From contig NC_134029.1 in assembly GCF_964204645.1 (NCBI RefSeq), positions 15,120,850 to 15,184,849 of the forward strand: 64,000 nt of DNA, in the 5' to 3' direction. Below the pieces are notes generated by a model. It saw nothing but the letters and a program-made list of their open reading frames with translations. It ran no database searches and was not told the origin of the DNA. Below are positions 41,751-53,867 of this stretch, one piece after another; within the stretch, counting starts at the first letter, position 1, and each line of letters starts with the position of its first letter. Both the position numbers and the translations under genes were made by a program. The stretch is from Tubulanus polymorphus. Lineage: Eukaryota; Nemertea; Palaeonemertea; Tubulaniformes; Tubulanidae.

Positions 41751-42480
41751 TGAGTCCAACATACGGATAAGAGTGTTTTATATACTTGTATTTAGTAAAT
41801 ACCTTGTGCATTTGACAATGATCGGTATGTACTGTAGGAAATATAGAGAATTGATGGTATTGATATAGAGGTTGAAGCCCGCGGCCGAATAAAGTAATAT
41901 ATTCTTTTATTTTGATACCTCGTCGACATAACAGTTTCTCTCCGCTATATCCCTTCGGCGTGTTTAGTTTAGGTCTACGACTCCCCGGTACACTAAAGAT
42001 TATCTTAGTAAATACACGGTTAATTTGGTAAAGAAAAATAGGTATCATTAAACTAACTCCTTGAAACCCGCAGCCAAATCACTGATAGTAACCAAATTAA
42101 TTTGTACTCGATTTGATTCTCATGCTGAGGAGAAACTCGCAGCTGATCCCCGGAACGACGATGTAGTGACACACGTCGATTCGTCGATGTGTACGGCTCG
42201 AAAGTGCTTTTAAAATCTAAAGTAGTAAATTTCCAGTGTATCGGTAATATGATTTGATGAGGAAAGTGGGCTATTGTTAAAATTACTGTTTGAAGACCGC
42301 GGCTGAATGTGAAGTCTCTGGCAATAAATTAGTTCATTTATACTTGAATTGATAATCGAAGTGACAATTGGCCTGCGGGTTTATTTCGGGATGACGACTC
42401 GAAAAACATGTAGCCCCATTGAATGGGGCTAAATTTTCAATGTTGACAGTGCTTTTGTAACGATGATTCGTGAAAAAACA
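41750..42480. repeat. three worn copies of a 190-230-bp unit
   Basis: Each unit contains TTGAAGCCCGCGGCCGAAT or a variant (near 41,871, 42,063 and 42,291), preceded by an AGTAAAT...GGTAAT stretch. Confidence 0.5.
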
Positions 42481-42575
42481 CGCGGAGTATTTGTAGATCT
42501 CAGTGAGCTGAACGATATCATACGGATTGTATCGACAACAGCGGCAAGGTAACAAAGCCTTAGTTCTTTTAGTGA

Positions 42576-42848
42576 AAATAGTGTGACATAAAATAATAAA
42601 TATAGCTGCAAAGCAGCGATAACGGGTTTTCTGCACAGTCTTAGAATCCTGTTCAACGGTGAATTTCAACAAAGCATTTGATAAGGCTCAACATCAACCA
42701 TTACTAAAAAGGCTATTAGGAAACAGTATCAATGATAGGTCGTTAAAATGGCTCAGCAGTTATCAAAATAGTGTGACTTAAAATAATAATAAGAAGAAAC
42801 ACGCGAATCTCAATAGGGTTTTCTGTGATGTAACAGAAAACCCTAAAT
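42576..42848. repeat. LINE scraps with a 24-bp direct repeat and hairpin
   Basis: AAAATAGTGTGACATAAAAT recurs (one change) at 42,574 and 42,766 around a 165-bp RT fragment. TTAAAATAATAAT and a TAGGGTTTTCTG/CAGAAAACCCTA hairpin follow, matching the 3' end of the LINE at 8,230-8,290. Confidence 0.6.
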
Positions 42849-43148
42849 ATTGTTTCATTTGTAATTCATGGGGATTTTGAATCGTTGAATAAAGAATTAA
42901 CTGATCAAGATAGAAAAGAAATATATAACAAAAAGCAATTTTTAAAATCAATGGATAAAGGAAAAGAACTAAATGAAGATATAATTCAAGACCCACCAAT
43001 CATTAATACAATTAAAAAAGTTCATCAAAGAGCTGCTGCTTATGGAATTTATATAAAATCAAATTATCCTGAATTATATGAAAGTCAATATATTTCTTTT
43101 AGAGGTGAAGATGTAGTTAATGATTTTTGTAACAAAATAATTGAATTA

Positions 43149-44918
43149 GAAAGTGATTTTGCACAATTATTAAACAAATATAAAAGAATGATTATGACAA
43201 AAGAAGATGAAATTGATTTTAATTATGCAACTCATTGTTATAAATATCGTGGAGCTGCTCATGAAGATTGCAATTTACAAGCTAAGAAAGTTAATTTCGT
43301 ACCAATATTATTTCATAATTTATCAGGATATGATACCCATCTATTTATAAAACAATTATTAGGAAAATTGGGCGCAATTAATCAAGAAATAGAAGAATAT
43401 AATGCTATGAATGAAGCAAATGTAAGAAAATATGATCTTAAACTATTAGCTAAGACATCTGAAAATTATATTTCATTTCAATTTGGTTGCATTAGATTTT
43501 TAGATTCTTATAGATTTCTAGCAAGTTCATTAGATAATTTAGCAAAAAGTTTAGTTGATAATGATTTTATAATAACTCGACATTATTACCCAAATGAACA
43601 AGATTTTAAATTATTGAGATATAAAGGCGCAATTCCTTATTCATTTTATTAAACACGTGATGATTTTAATGTAACAGAATTATTAAAAGAACAATTTTAT
43701 GATCAATTAAAAGAGGAGTATGTGAACGATGAAGTGTTTAATAGAACATTAAATATTTGGAATCACTTTAAGATAAAAAATCATGGTGAATTAGTAGATT
43801 TATACTTAAAATCAGATGTTATGATATTGGCTGACATATTTGAAAAATGTTAGAGAAGTTAATTTAAATCATTTTAATGTTGATCCTTGTTATTGTTACT
43901 CTAGTCCTGGTTTAACTTGGCAATGTGGTTAAAAATATACAAATTTAGAATAAGATTTATTAAAAGAACCAGACATGGTTTTATTATTTGAAAAATCAAT
44001 TAGAGGTGGAATTAGTGGTGTTATGGGAGATAGAAAGTGATTTTGCACAATTATTAAACAAAAATAAAAGAATAATTATGACAAAAGAAGATGAAATTGA
44101 TTTTAATTATGCAACTCATTGTTATAAATATCGTGGAGCTGCTCATGAAGATTGCAATTTACAAGCTAAGAAAGTTAATTTCGTACCAATATTATTTCAT
44201 AATTTATCAGGATATGATACCCATCTATTTATAAAACAATTATACGAAAATTGGGCGCAATTAATCAAGAAATAGAAGAATATAATGCTATGAATGAAGC
44301 AAATGTAAGAAAATATGATCTTAAACTATTAGCTAAGACATCTGAAAATTATATTTCATTTCAATTTGGTTGCATTAGATTTTTAGATTCTTATAGATTT
44401 CTAGCAAGTTCATAAGATAATTTAGCAAAAAGTTTAGTTGATAATGATTTTATAATAACTCGACATTATTACCCAAATGAACAAGATTTTAAATTATTGA
44501 GATATAAAGGCGCAATTCCTTATTCATTTTATTAAACACGTGATGATTTTAATGTAACAGAATTATTAAAAGAACAATTTTATGATCAATTAAAAGAGGA
44601 GTATGTGAACGATGAAGTGTTTAATAGAACATTAAATATTTGGAATCACTTTAAGATAAAAAATCATGGTGAATTAGTAGATTTATACTTAAAATCAGAT
44701 GTTATGATATTGGCTGACATATTTGAAAAATTTTAGAGAAGTTAATTTAAATCATTTTAATGTTGATCCTTGTTATTGCTACTCTAGTCCTGGTTTAACT
44801 TGGCAATGTGGTTAAAAATATACAAATTTAGAATAAGATTTATTAAAAGAACCAGACATGGTTTCATTATTTGAAAAATCAATTAGAGGTGGAATTAGTG
44901 GTGTTATGGGAGATAGAC
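43149..44918. repeat. 885-bp tandem duplication in B PolB
   Basis: 43,149-44,033 is repeated at 44,034-44,918 with about 8-10 differences. Both copies share the same TAA before CACGTGATG and the same other stops. Confidence 0.9.
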
Positions 44919-45754
44919 ATTTTAAAGCAAATGATGAATATAAATTAGTATATATTGACGCTAATAATTTATATGGTTGGGCAATGTTGCAACATCAACC
45001 ATACAAAAATTTTATGTTAACTGAAGTTGAAAATGATGATAAAACTAATTGGGAAAGCGCAATTATGAGTTTAGAAGATGAAGCACCAATTGGTTATTTC
45101 TTTGTAGTTGATTTAGAATATCCTGATAACATAAAGTTTAAAACAAGAAACTTACCATTTTGCCCAGAACTTTTAGCCGTAGATGATAGTTATTTAAGTG
45201 AATACCAGAAGAAAATAAAACCGAAAGATCATGTTTTTACAGAAAAATTAATACTTAGTCAAAATAATAAATACAATTATATTGTCCATTATAGAATGTT
45301 AAAATTTTATCTAGAACAAGGAATGAAATTAACGAAAGTACATAGATATATTGAATTTAATCAATCGAAGTGGTTAGAAAAATATATAGATTTTTATACT
45401 CAACAGGGAACCATATCAAAAACAGATTTTGAAAAAGATTTCTTCAAATTAATGAATAATAATAGTTTTTATGGAAAAACATGTGAAAATATTAGAAATA
45501 GAAATGATATTGAATTAGTAAATAATTCTGAACGATTAAGAAATTTACAATCAAGCCCTAGACATTTAGGAAATAAAAGATTTGAAGATTATTTAACCGC
45601 GGTACAATTAAAAAGAACGTCAATGAAATTTAATAAACCTATATTCATTGGTTCAACTGTATTAGAAATATCAAAATTATTAATGTATGATTAATATTAT
45701 AATGTTTTACAACCACTTTTTGGGAAAAAGCATATTGAAATATTATGTTTTGAT

Positions 45755-46803
45755 TCTGTAACAGCTGATACCCCGATATTATTAAAATACAATAACCAAA
45801 TATTAATTAGAAGAATTTCAGAAATAATTCCAAAACAAAATGAACTTTATAATTCATATGGTGAAAAAGAATTAATACAAATAAATGGATTAATGTATTT
45901 TTGGACAAGAAATGGTTGGAAAAATTAAAGAATATTATTAGGCATAAAACAAATTAGAAAATCTATAGAGTTAGGGTTTGTAGATGTTACAGAACATCAT
46001 AGTTTAATTAAACGAAATGGTGATGAAATAAAACCAACTGATATAAAAATTGGGGATGAATTATTACATAAAAGATTTTATCCAAGAATGAATCATATGT
46101 CATTTGATGAAATAATTGATAATATTTGTAATATAGAACCAGAAACATTGGAAGAAAAAAAATATTTCATTAAAGGATTTTTTATGGGTGATGGTTCAGC
46201 AGGTGTGTATAATTATGTTTGGGTTATGGTGAATATGGTTGGTATTTATGCAATCAAGATTTGAAATTATTAGAAAGAATTAAGAAATACTGTGGAGAAG
46301 TTTTCTCAAATAAAACATTTAGAATCGTGGATCATATGAAATCATCGGCAGTTTATAGAATACTCGTGAATAACCCTAAAGATTTTGCAATTAAATATAA
46401 TGATGAATTCTATATTCATGTAATAGTTAAAAGTAATACTTCAACTAAAGAAAAGATAGTACCAGATTATGTATTAAATGCGAAAGATAATTTAAGAAAA
46501 TGGTTCTTCATTGGATTCTATGCTGCAGATGGCACTAAAAATGTACAAAACAGAAAACTATATCTTTGATACAAAAAGGGAAAGTTGCTATATCAGGATT
46601 AAATATACTATGCAGCTCATTAGGATTTAATACGTTGGTTAATATTAGAAAGGATAAATTTATTTCAATTAGCGCATGTAGAAAATGAACTAACTGAAGA
46701 AGTTAGAAATTTATTTGAAATATATAACCCAACAGATTATGTTTATGATTTATCAACTGAAGATGGAACATTTAACTGTGGATTTCCATTAATCCTCTTA
46801 AAT
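45755..46803 (+). pseudogene. B PolB intein, decayed
   Basis: Starts SVTADTPILLKY with Ser1, has TEHHSLIKRNG and both LAGLIDADG motifs (KGFFMGDGSAG; FFIGFYAADGTKN). It ends PLILLN before Ile, so the +1 residue is altered. Frameshifts near 45,928, 46,220 and 46,570. Position in PolB identical to A. Confidence 0.88.
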
Positions 46804-47254
46804 ATAGATGCTTACATACTAAAAATCAAGACAAATGACATAACAAAAGACTTAAAAACATTAAAACATCATTTTGACTTAAGAAATTATCCAAAAGATC
46901 ATGAACTATTTAGCAATGATAATAAAACAATTCCGGGTAAATTTAAATATGAATTAGGGGTGATGAAATGATTGAATTTGTTGGGATAAGAAGTAAAATG
47001 TATAGTTATAGAACAAAAGATCATGAAGCTAAAAAGTTAAAAGGAATCACAAAGCATGTGGTTGACAAACATATAGAATTTCAAGATTATATTAAGTGTT
47101 TATATAACTCAATAGTTATGAAACATAAAATGAATTGTTTAAGATCAGAAGATCACGAGATGTACATTAATGAAGTTGAAAAAACTAGCTTAAATCCATT
47201 CGACGATAAGAGACATATTTTGGATGATGGAATAAAAACATTTCCTTATGGCCA

Positions 47255-48676
47255 TTAATCATTAATATTTCTATGAAATTGTTTCATTATGAATAAATCA
47301 TTATCTTCTGAATCATCATCTTCTAATTCTTCATCTTCTAAAATTTCTATATTTTGTTCATTAATACATTCAATTAAACATCTATAACTTTCAATCATTA
47401 GATGTTCTTCATTTTCATCTGATTGTTTTTCTATAATTTCTTCAGGTTCTTCCATTTCATTTTCATTTTCATTATATTATTCCACATTTCATCTAGCTCT
47501 TTTTGTTTCTTTTTGTTCGTTAATTCATCAAATGGAATTATTATATCGATGTTTAAAAAATTTACAATCTTATTTAAACAGAATTCATAATTAATTGAAT
47601 CTGTTATTTTATTATCCACATAATATTTTGATATGTTTGTGAATGTTTCTTTTATATTTTCCATATCTTCTTTTGTTAATTTAGGTTTTTTATAATAATC
47701 GGTAAATAATAAATATAAATACATTTTCTTTTCTTTTGTGTTAAATGTTGATGGAATAATTGTTTTTATTATATCTTTCTTAGTTATTTCACCATTTTTA
47801 TTTTCTATCATTCTCATTTTTTCAAGCCATTGCTTATATTCTGGTGTATGATCTTCCATAGAAAATATTTTAAACATTTCATCTAGATAATTTAATTTTG
47901 GTTCTATAAGAATATCTCTAGTTTTTTCATCACCCCATGAATTTCTTTGCCATTCACCTTCATTACAAAATATCACAGAATTTTCTTGTCTTAAGTACTC
48001 ATAAATACATTGTGGGCATTTTTTTCTATCATATCTTGGTAATAGATCTTCATTAAGTTCTTGGTATTTACTTACGTTTTCTTTATGTTTTATTGTTCTA
48101 TTATGTAGATTTGAATTACTTGTTGTAATAATCAATTTACAATATTTGCAATAACATGTTTTTCTTGCTAATTCATTATATTGTTTTTCTAACTTTTCAA
48201 GTGTTTCTTCATTATCTGGTAACGTTTTCTCATATTTTATTTTTTCTAATATTTTATTTTTTTTTTCATTAAATTCGGTTTCAAATTTACTAGAAATTTT
48301 ATCTATATGTACTTTAAGAAATTGATGATTCTCCCAATCTTCTATATTTTCGGGGCTATATTTTATTCGACAATACTCACATAAATGATCTAATATAATT
48401 CTTATCATAGAATAGGAAAGGTCTTTTCCAAATAATTTCAGGTTCAGTTTCAACAGAATTACTATTATTTTCGTTACTATCAACATTAACCGTTGAGTCA
48501 TTAATTTTACACTTCTCTAAATGTTTTTTAACATAATTTCTTGAGAATAATTTATTACAATTTGGGCAGTTTGTTTTAGGGGGTTAGTCATTTTTATCAT
48601 GTTTTTTCATATGTCTAGCCATATTACTTTTTCTTTGAAGTTCCCCACAAATTTCACATGGTATCTTTTCTTCCAT
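47255..48676 (-). pseudogene. B zinc-finger gene, broken
   Basis: Starts MEEKIPCEICGELQRKSNMARH (48,676); a stop in the spacer before the second finger and a frameshift near 48,410; open 48,501-47,431 (CEYCRIKYSPEN; CYCKYCKLIITTSNSNLHNRT; CPQCIYEYL); another shift near 47,440; and acidic tail region to 47,255. It lacks the SDFEYDDIDFMF end of A and has a different acidic C-terminus (EDDDSEDNDLF). Tail-to-tail overlap with PolB is kept. Confidence 0.72.
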
Positions 48677-48744
48677 TTATTTAGGAAAGATTTTATTGAA
48701 ATTAATTTTTAGTGATTCGAGGTAATTTTTTTGTGTTATAAGTA

Positions 48745-49343
48745 ATGGGTGAATTAAAAGAATATATAATATTTGTTGATTCTAGTTGATTATAAATCAC
48801 ATAATTTACTGGTACAATTAGATCGAGAATTTAAGAATTGTGTAGATTTAAAATTAGTAAATGTAAGTTTATGTAATGTATCTAAAACCAGGGTTATGTA
48901 ATTTAGATACATTGGCACAAGAAATTGATAAAAAAAGCCTGGCACAAGGTAGGTAGTGATGCTTGATTTCATAGTGCTCATAGTGAAAAACATCAATTTT
49001 TAGTTAAAAAACCTATAGCTAAACTGTTAGGAATTACACCAGATAAACTTTATTCAAATATTAAGGCTTCGCCAAACCTTATACCTTACACTCATTTTTA
49101 TATTTATTGCAATTTAATTGATGCTACAAAAACATTTGAAGCAACTAAAGATACAATTTGTAATTCTAGTATATTAAACAATTTGGAACGCAAATAAATT
49201 ATAATTTAGCTGAATGTGATTTTAAACCTTGTATTCCACATCTCAATAATTTCAAATTAGAAATAAGAAATCATGATGGTTATTTAATTGATTTGAATAA
49301 CTTTCCTGTAATTTATGAATTAGTTATAAGATGTAAAGAGTAA
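48745..49343 (+). pseudogene. B minor-capsid candidate, broken
   Basis: Starts MGELKEYIIFVDSS then a stop; later segments PIAKLLGITPDKLYSN, HFYIYCNLIDATKTFE and LEIRNHDGYLIDLNNFP are recognisable in shifting frames. About 200 nt shorter than A owing to a deletion near 48,900-48,980. Confidence 0.6.
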
Positions 49344-49361
49344 TTTTTCCACTACATAAAT

Positions 49362-49714
49362 ATGAATATTACAGTAGGACCAAGTATATGTTTTGGATTT
49401 GATTTTGAACGTGAGAAAGAAATGATATTTGATATTAATGATATAATTACACATATTAAAAATATTGCATTTTCTAATGAAACAACATTTCAATTTTAAA
49501 AAACAATAGATAAAGAATCTTTTAATGTATAAAAGATTACCGATTTAATTGGAGAGTCATTAAGATTTTATGAATTATATGAAGATTTTATCATCGATGA
49601 TATTAAAGAAATAATAATTGAAATATAAACAAATGAAACTAGTAATGAAATAAATGTTAAAATAGTCATAAATAGGATAACTAAATATTTGAAGGTGGTA
49701 ATTTTTTTGATTAA
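49362..49714 (+). pseudogene. B homologue of the 117-residue protein
   Basis: MNITVGPSICFGFDFERE start, with in-frame stops near 49,497, 49,530 and 49,626. The coding end runs through the T-run, as in A. Confidence 0.65.
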
Positions 49715-49717
49715 TAA

Positions 49718-49938
49718 ATGAGTGATAATAAGTGGATAATAACTGGATTATATAATGGTGCCTTACTATCACTTGGAACTGTTGGTTATTCAATGGTATT
49801 AAAAAAGTATTTAAAATGGGAAGTGTTAATGTTGAAAGATTTGATATCAATGATATTTTAAAATTAACATTCGCAGTTACTTTATCTAATTTAACAATTG
49901 ATTATTTAGAAAAACAAAAATATATTCCTCCTATATAA
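49718..49938 (+). pseudogene. B homologue of the 73-residue protein
   Basis: MSDNKWIITGLYNGALLS..., one base lost near 49,805, C-terminus TIDYLEKQKYIPPI in the shifted frame. Confidence 0.7.
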
Positions 49939-49968
49939 ATGCATAATTTTTTATTTTTTGTCAGATAA

Positions 49969-50388
49969 ATGGCATCTGTAATTATAACTATTATAGGATC
50001 GGCAATAGATAAAATTTTTAATTGGTGGTTATTCATTTAAACATATTGATAAATATGGTTCAGTACCTGAACAAAAAAGACATAATCTAGCATTAGAAAA
50101 ATTTAATAAAGCAGCAGAAAAATGTAGAGAAAAAAAAGACAAAATTATATGGATTATATTAATAAAGAATTATATAATCAGAAAATAACACATAGAGATT
50201 TTCAATCAGTCGATGAAGCTATGAGTTTATATAACGTAGTAACAAATCGTGAAAAATTACATCTATATAAACCTAAATATTCAGATTATTATACACCAAG
50301 TAGTGAACAGAAGAAATATGAAATAATTTGGATTTTAGGTGGAACAGTTATTGTATTATTTGTTGCTTATAAATTTACTAATAAGTAA
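49969..50388 (+). pseudogene. B homologue of the 140-residue membrane protein
   Basis: The N-terminal membrane segment is damaged near 50,005-50,030; open from 50,149 with SDYYTPSSEQKK and the C-terminal helix IIWILGGTVIVLFVAYKF. Confidence 0.72.
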
Positions 50389-50404
50389 TTTCTTTTCTAA
50401 ATAA

Positions 50405-50836
50405 ATGGTTGATAAAGTTGATAATATTGATATAAATAAAATTAAATTAAAATAATATTTGGAAAAACAAATATTAGAATTTGAAAATGATTTAAAAGTT
50501 CAAAAGAAAAAATATTTAAAAAGTAAAATTATATATTATTTTATTATTAGAAGTTCAGTTACAATTAGTTCTGTAATGACATTTCTAGCATTTTTCTCAC
50601 CATTAACACCTTTAGCTATCTCAATTGGAGCTTTAGGTTTAAGTTCAAGTGTATTAACCGGCATAAGTTCAAAATCAAATATAAAAAGTTATAAAGAAGA
50701 AATAAAATCTAATATAAAAGAAATTAATAAATTAAAAAATTTTATTTCTTCTTTTGCAGATTATATAATAAGTTTAAATGGTAATATAACAGTTGAAGAA
50801 CAAGATAAATTATTAAAAGAATTAATAAATTATTAA
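50405..50836 (+). pseudogene. B homologue of the 144-residue protein
   Basis: ATG at 50,405 (MVDKVDNIDI), stop at 50,453, then 125 open codons with the paired membrane segments (SPLTPLAISIGALGLSSSVL). Confidence 0.75.
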
Positions 50837-50852
50837 TTTTTTTATTATATAA

Positions 50853-52451
50853 ATGGTAGATAGTTTTCCAAAAGCTTTCCAATATAATAAATCAATTAAA
50901 TATAATATTCCTGCAATAGATTTTAATAAAGATATTTCATATAGAAATGAAGTTTTAAATTCATTAATTAATTTAGATATTTATGTTACGATGTTATATG
51001 ATGGAAAATATATTTCATGTATATTTAATTAATTTTAAAAAATTGAAAAATGAAAAACAATGGTTATTAAAATCTAATATGAAATATTGGTAGAACCAAT
51101 TAAATTTTGCAGTTTATTGTGCAACAACAGGATGTGGAATTAGTTGGAATGATCATATGAATAATTCTAAATATAAATTAATTCAAAGTTTATTTAGATT
51201 TCATACATACTTTCAAATAAGATTAATACTAAATGAATAAGAGTGTCTTCCAATGTACATTTGATTAATTTAAAAAAATTGAAAGATGAAAACAATGGTT
51301 ATTAAAATCTAATATGAAATATTGGCAGAACCAATTAAATTTTGCAGTTTATTGTGCAACAACAGGATGTGGAATTAGTTGGAATGATCATTTGAATAAT
51401 TCTAAATATAAATTAATTCAAAGTTTATTTAGATTTCATACATACTTTCAAATAAGATTAATATTAAATGAATTAGAGTGTCCTTTACCAGGATCTAGGT
51501 ATTTTAAAGAATTAGATAATAATATTAATTTGTCAAAGTTTTATAAAATTTGTAATGAATTTAATATAGATATAAATAATTCTGATTTTAGAACAAAACT
51601 TGGAACAATGAGATCACTTCCTTGCCCTAAAAAGATTGTAGAATATTGTGCACTTCCCATACCATCTAATAGTTTTTATAATATCTATAATAATAAATTA
51701 GGTTATGGTAAAATAGAAATTAAGGATTTAGAAACATTAAATTTCGATCAATTACCGAAATTCTATGATAATTTAAAACAAGAAAACAATAATGATTGGG
51801 TTTTAGTTTATTTTAGAAAATAGTGAAGGATTTACTAAAGCTGGTATACAACGAATAAATCAATCAATTAGAACTTATGTACTCTAGGTGCGCAAGTCGA
51901 AACAAGATCCCCGATAATTGGAAATTGAAATACATCATTTGATACACAAAAACAATTTAAAGTTTTATTTAAAGATTCCATTCATAATGATAGAAATATA
52001 TCGATTCCAGAAAACATAGTTAGGTACCAAAATTATTCAGATAAATCTCATGTAAGACTAAATTATTGTATAGGTCCTAATTTATTAATTATTACTGATG
52101 ATTAAATATTAAAAATGGGAAATATAATTGGTTATAATAATTTGATTAAAACTGCAACAATAAATAATTCATTTGGATTAAATGACATAATTAAAAAGAT
52201 TATTACTGCTCCGAAATTAATGGAAGGTGAAAAAAATTAAAAAACATATTCAATCAACAGAAACTAAAACTAAGAATATTAAATTAAATAATGATTCTAA
52301 AATAAAAGATTACAATACATCGGAAAATATAAAAACTGATAATGTTCAACATGAAATAATTAAAACTAATAATGATAATAAATCCCATGAAAGTACTAAA
52401 TTAGCTATTACTTGTATAGGAATTGTAATAGGAGGAATATTTTATTTTTAA
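50853..52451 (+). pseudogene. B large conserved protein with membrane anchor, broken
   Basis: MVDSFPKAFQYNKSIKYNIPA start; frame breaks near 51,030; the YCATTGCGISWNDHL region appears twice because of a 235-bp tandem duplication. Open 51,314-51,823 extends beyond what A keeps (RTKLGTMRSLPCPKK), showing a segment A has lost. Ends with the same hydrophobic tail (ITCIGIVIGGIFYF). Confidence 0.72.
51029..51498. repeat. 235-bp tandem duplication in the anchored-protein gene
   Basis: 51,029-51,263 and 51,264-51,498 are nearly identical; the second copy retains a Trp codon (TGG) where the first has TAG. Confidence 0.85.
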
Positions 52452-52474
52452 TTTTAATTTTTTTTATTATATAA

Positions 52475-53847
52475 ATGGATGTAGAAGGTAGAGAAGATAT
52501 GGGAATGGAGACTTTTGACGAACCCGGCAAAACTGAAGAACAACAGCCTGAGTTTGATGAAACAAGTTTTAATGACGATAATGAAACAGCATATAATTCT
52601 AATTTAGCAAGACCTGATACTAATGAATATGTTAATAAAGCACGTTCAAGATTGGACATTGAAAATGAAAATCCAGATTTAATAAAAAAAGAATTAGAAT
52701 ATGAAGAATTAACTGATAAATTTAAACCAATATTTAAATAATCTGGATTCAATATAACTAACAAAGGTGTGAATTATTTAGTGAAAGATTTGAAATATCT
52801 AAATGGTGATTATTGGCATTTGAAAGATGACTATTATCTTAAGATATCTTCTAATAAAAGTCTCGATAAAATAATAACAAAACCAACTTTAATTAGATTA
52901 GAACAATCTAGAATTAAGAAGATCAATAATGATGTTATAACTGATGTTACAGAACAAGAGATAAATCAAAATAGAACAGAATTTAATCGAAGAAATGATG
53001 ATTTTTTGAAGAAAATTAATGAAAATTTAAAACGAGAAACAATTCCTAAAGAAGTTATCAATTCCAAAACTAGTAAACTTAAATCAACCGAAGTTCAAAC
53101 TGAAAAACCTTTACCGAATGGATTAATAGATGCAACAGATCAACAACTAGAAGATTTAAATATATTTTCTGATAAAGCAATTAGAGAAATTATTAGTATA
53201 AGAAATGAAGCTGATAAATTTGCGCACAAAGGGAAGTAAAAGAGATTTTGAAATTAGAACTTAAGAAAAAGATAGAACTGATGAAATTAAAGAAATAGAA
53301 CAATTAAAATTAGATAGAGTAAAGTTATTGAAGGAATTGAATTTAAAAAAAGAAATGCATATTTAGAAAAAGAAAAAGATGATTTAGAATATAACATAGA
53401 ATTTCAGAAAGAAGAAATTAAATTATTAAAAAAATCAAATGATTATAATATTAATAGATTAAAAGTTATTTTAAATCACTAAAAGAAAGAATAAAATTAT
53501 TATTTAAGTTAGAAAGTATAACAATTCTTTCAATTCTAACAGCTGTAACTATGTTATTTACAACAATTGGTTTAGCTATTTCAAATTCATTAAAATCTAC
53601 GCCTAAACCCAATAAACCGGATAAACCACCAAATAATAATTCTATACAAGATTAAGTTAAAGATGGTTTAAGAGAATTAGCAAAATCTGCTGCAGCTTTA
53701 CCCGCAATTATTGCATCAATTGTTGGTTTTGTTTTAAAATCTGCTGGGAATATTCTTAACTTTGTTGCTGAACATATTATTCTATTTTTAATTACAGTTG
53801 TAAGTGCTATTAATTTTTGGTTAGTGAATATGATAAAAAATAAATAA
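52475..53847 (+). pseudogene. B coiled-coil/membrane protein, broken
   Basis: MDVEGREDMGMETFDEPGKTEE start; breaks near 52,740, 53,238, 53,345 and 53,480. The coiled coil and the later LPAIIASIVGFVLKSAGNIL and HIILFLITVVSAI helices are recognisable. As in A, a frameshift separates coil and membrane parts. Confidence 0.72.
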
Positions 53848-53867
53848 TTAATTTTTTTGTTGAATAA

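Larger units (their letters stand above)
40011..42848. mobile_element. composite 2.84-kb insertion in B PolB
   Basis: PolB homology stops at AAATTTAAAAAT and resumes at ATTGTTTCATTTG. The insert contains LINE RT scraps (40,011-40,330 and 42,600-42,766), a GTTCGAA-type repeat region, a MITE, a satellite-like stretch and a hairpin like that of the LINE at 8,257. It is not one simple element. Confidence 0.75.
38558..47258 (+). pseudogene. polB: B PolB with intein, insertion and duplication
   Basis: N-terminal fingers (YYCTYCKKYIDKSNKSRH), then many stops (first near 38,972). A 2.84-kb foreign insertion (40,011-42,848) splits the Exo I region. The 42,885-43,652 frame has Exo I remnants, an HNH-like RGAAHEDCNL and Exo II (FHNLSGYDTHLFI) absent from A. 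An 885-bp tandem duplication follows. Pol A and B motifs are intact at 44,950 (YIDANNLYGWAM) and 45,450 (MNNNSFYGKTC, one Asn extra). Motif C flanks the intein (CFD / IDAY). The C-terminal end overlaps the zinc-finger stop. Confidence 0.9.

Noticed and set aside
41542-42048. 168-codon minus-strand frame in the PolB insertion
   Set aside because: Runs through satellite-like repeats; no domain pattern.
42810-42848. Helitron 3' end (hairpin followed by CTAA)
   Set aside because: The stem itself includes CCCTAA and the same hairpin is part of a LINE 3' end at 8,257; spacing does not fit Helitrons.
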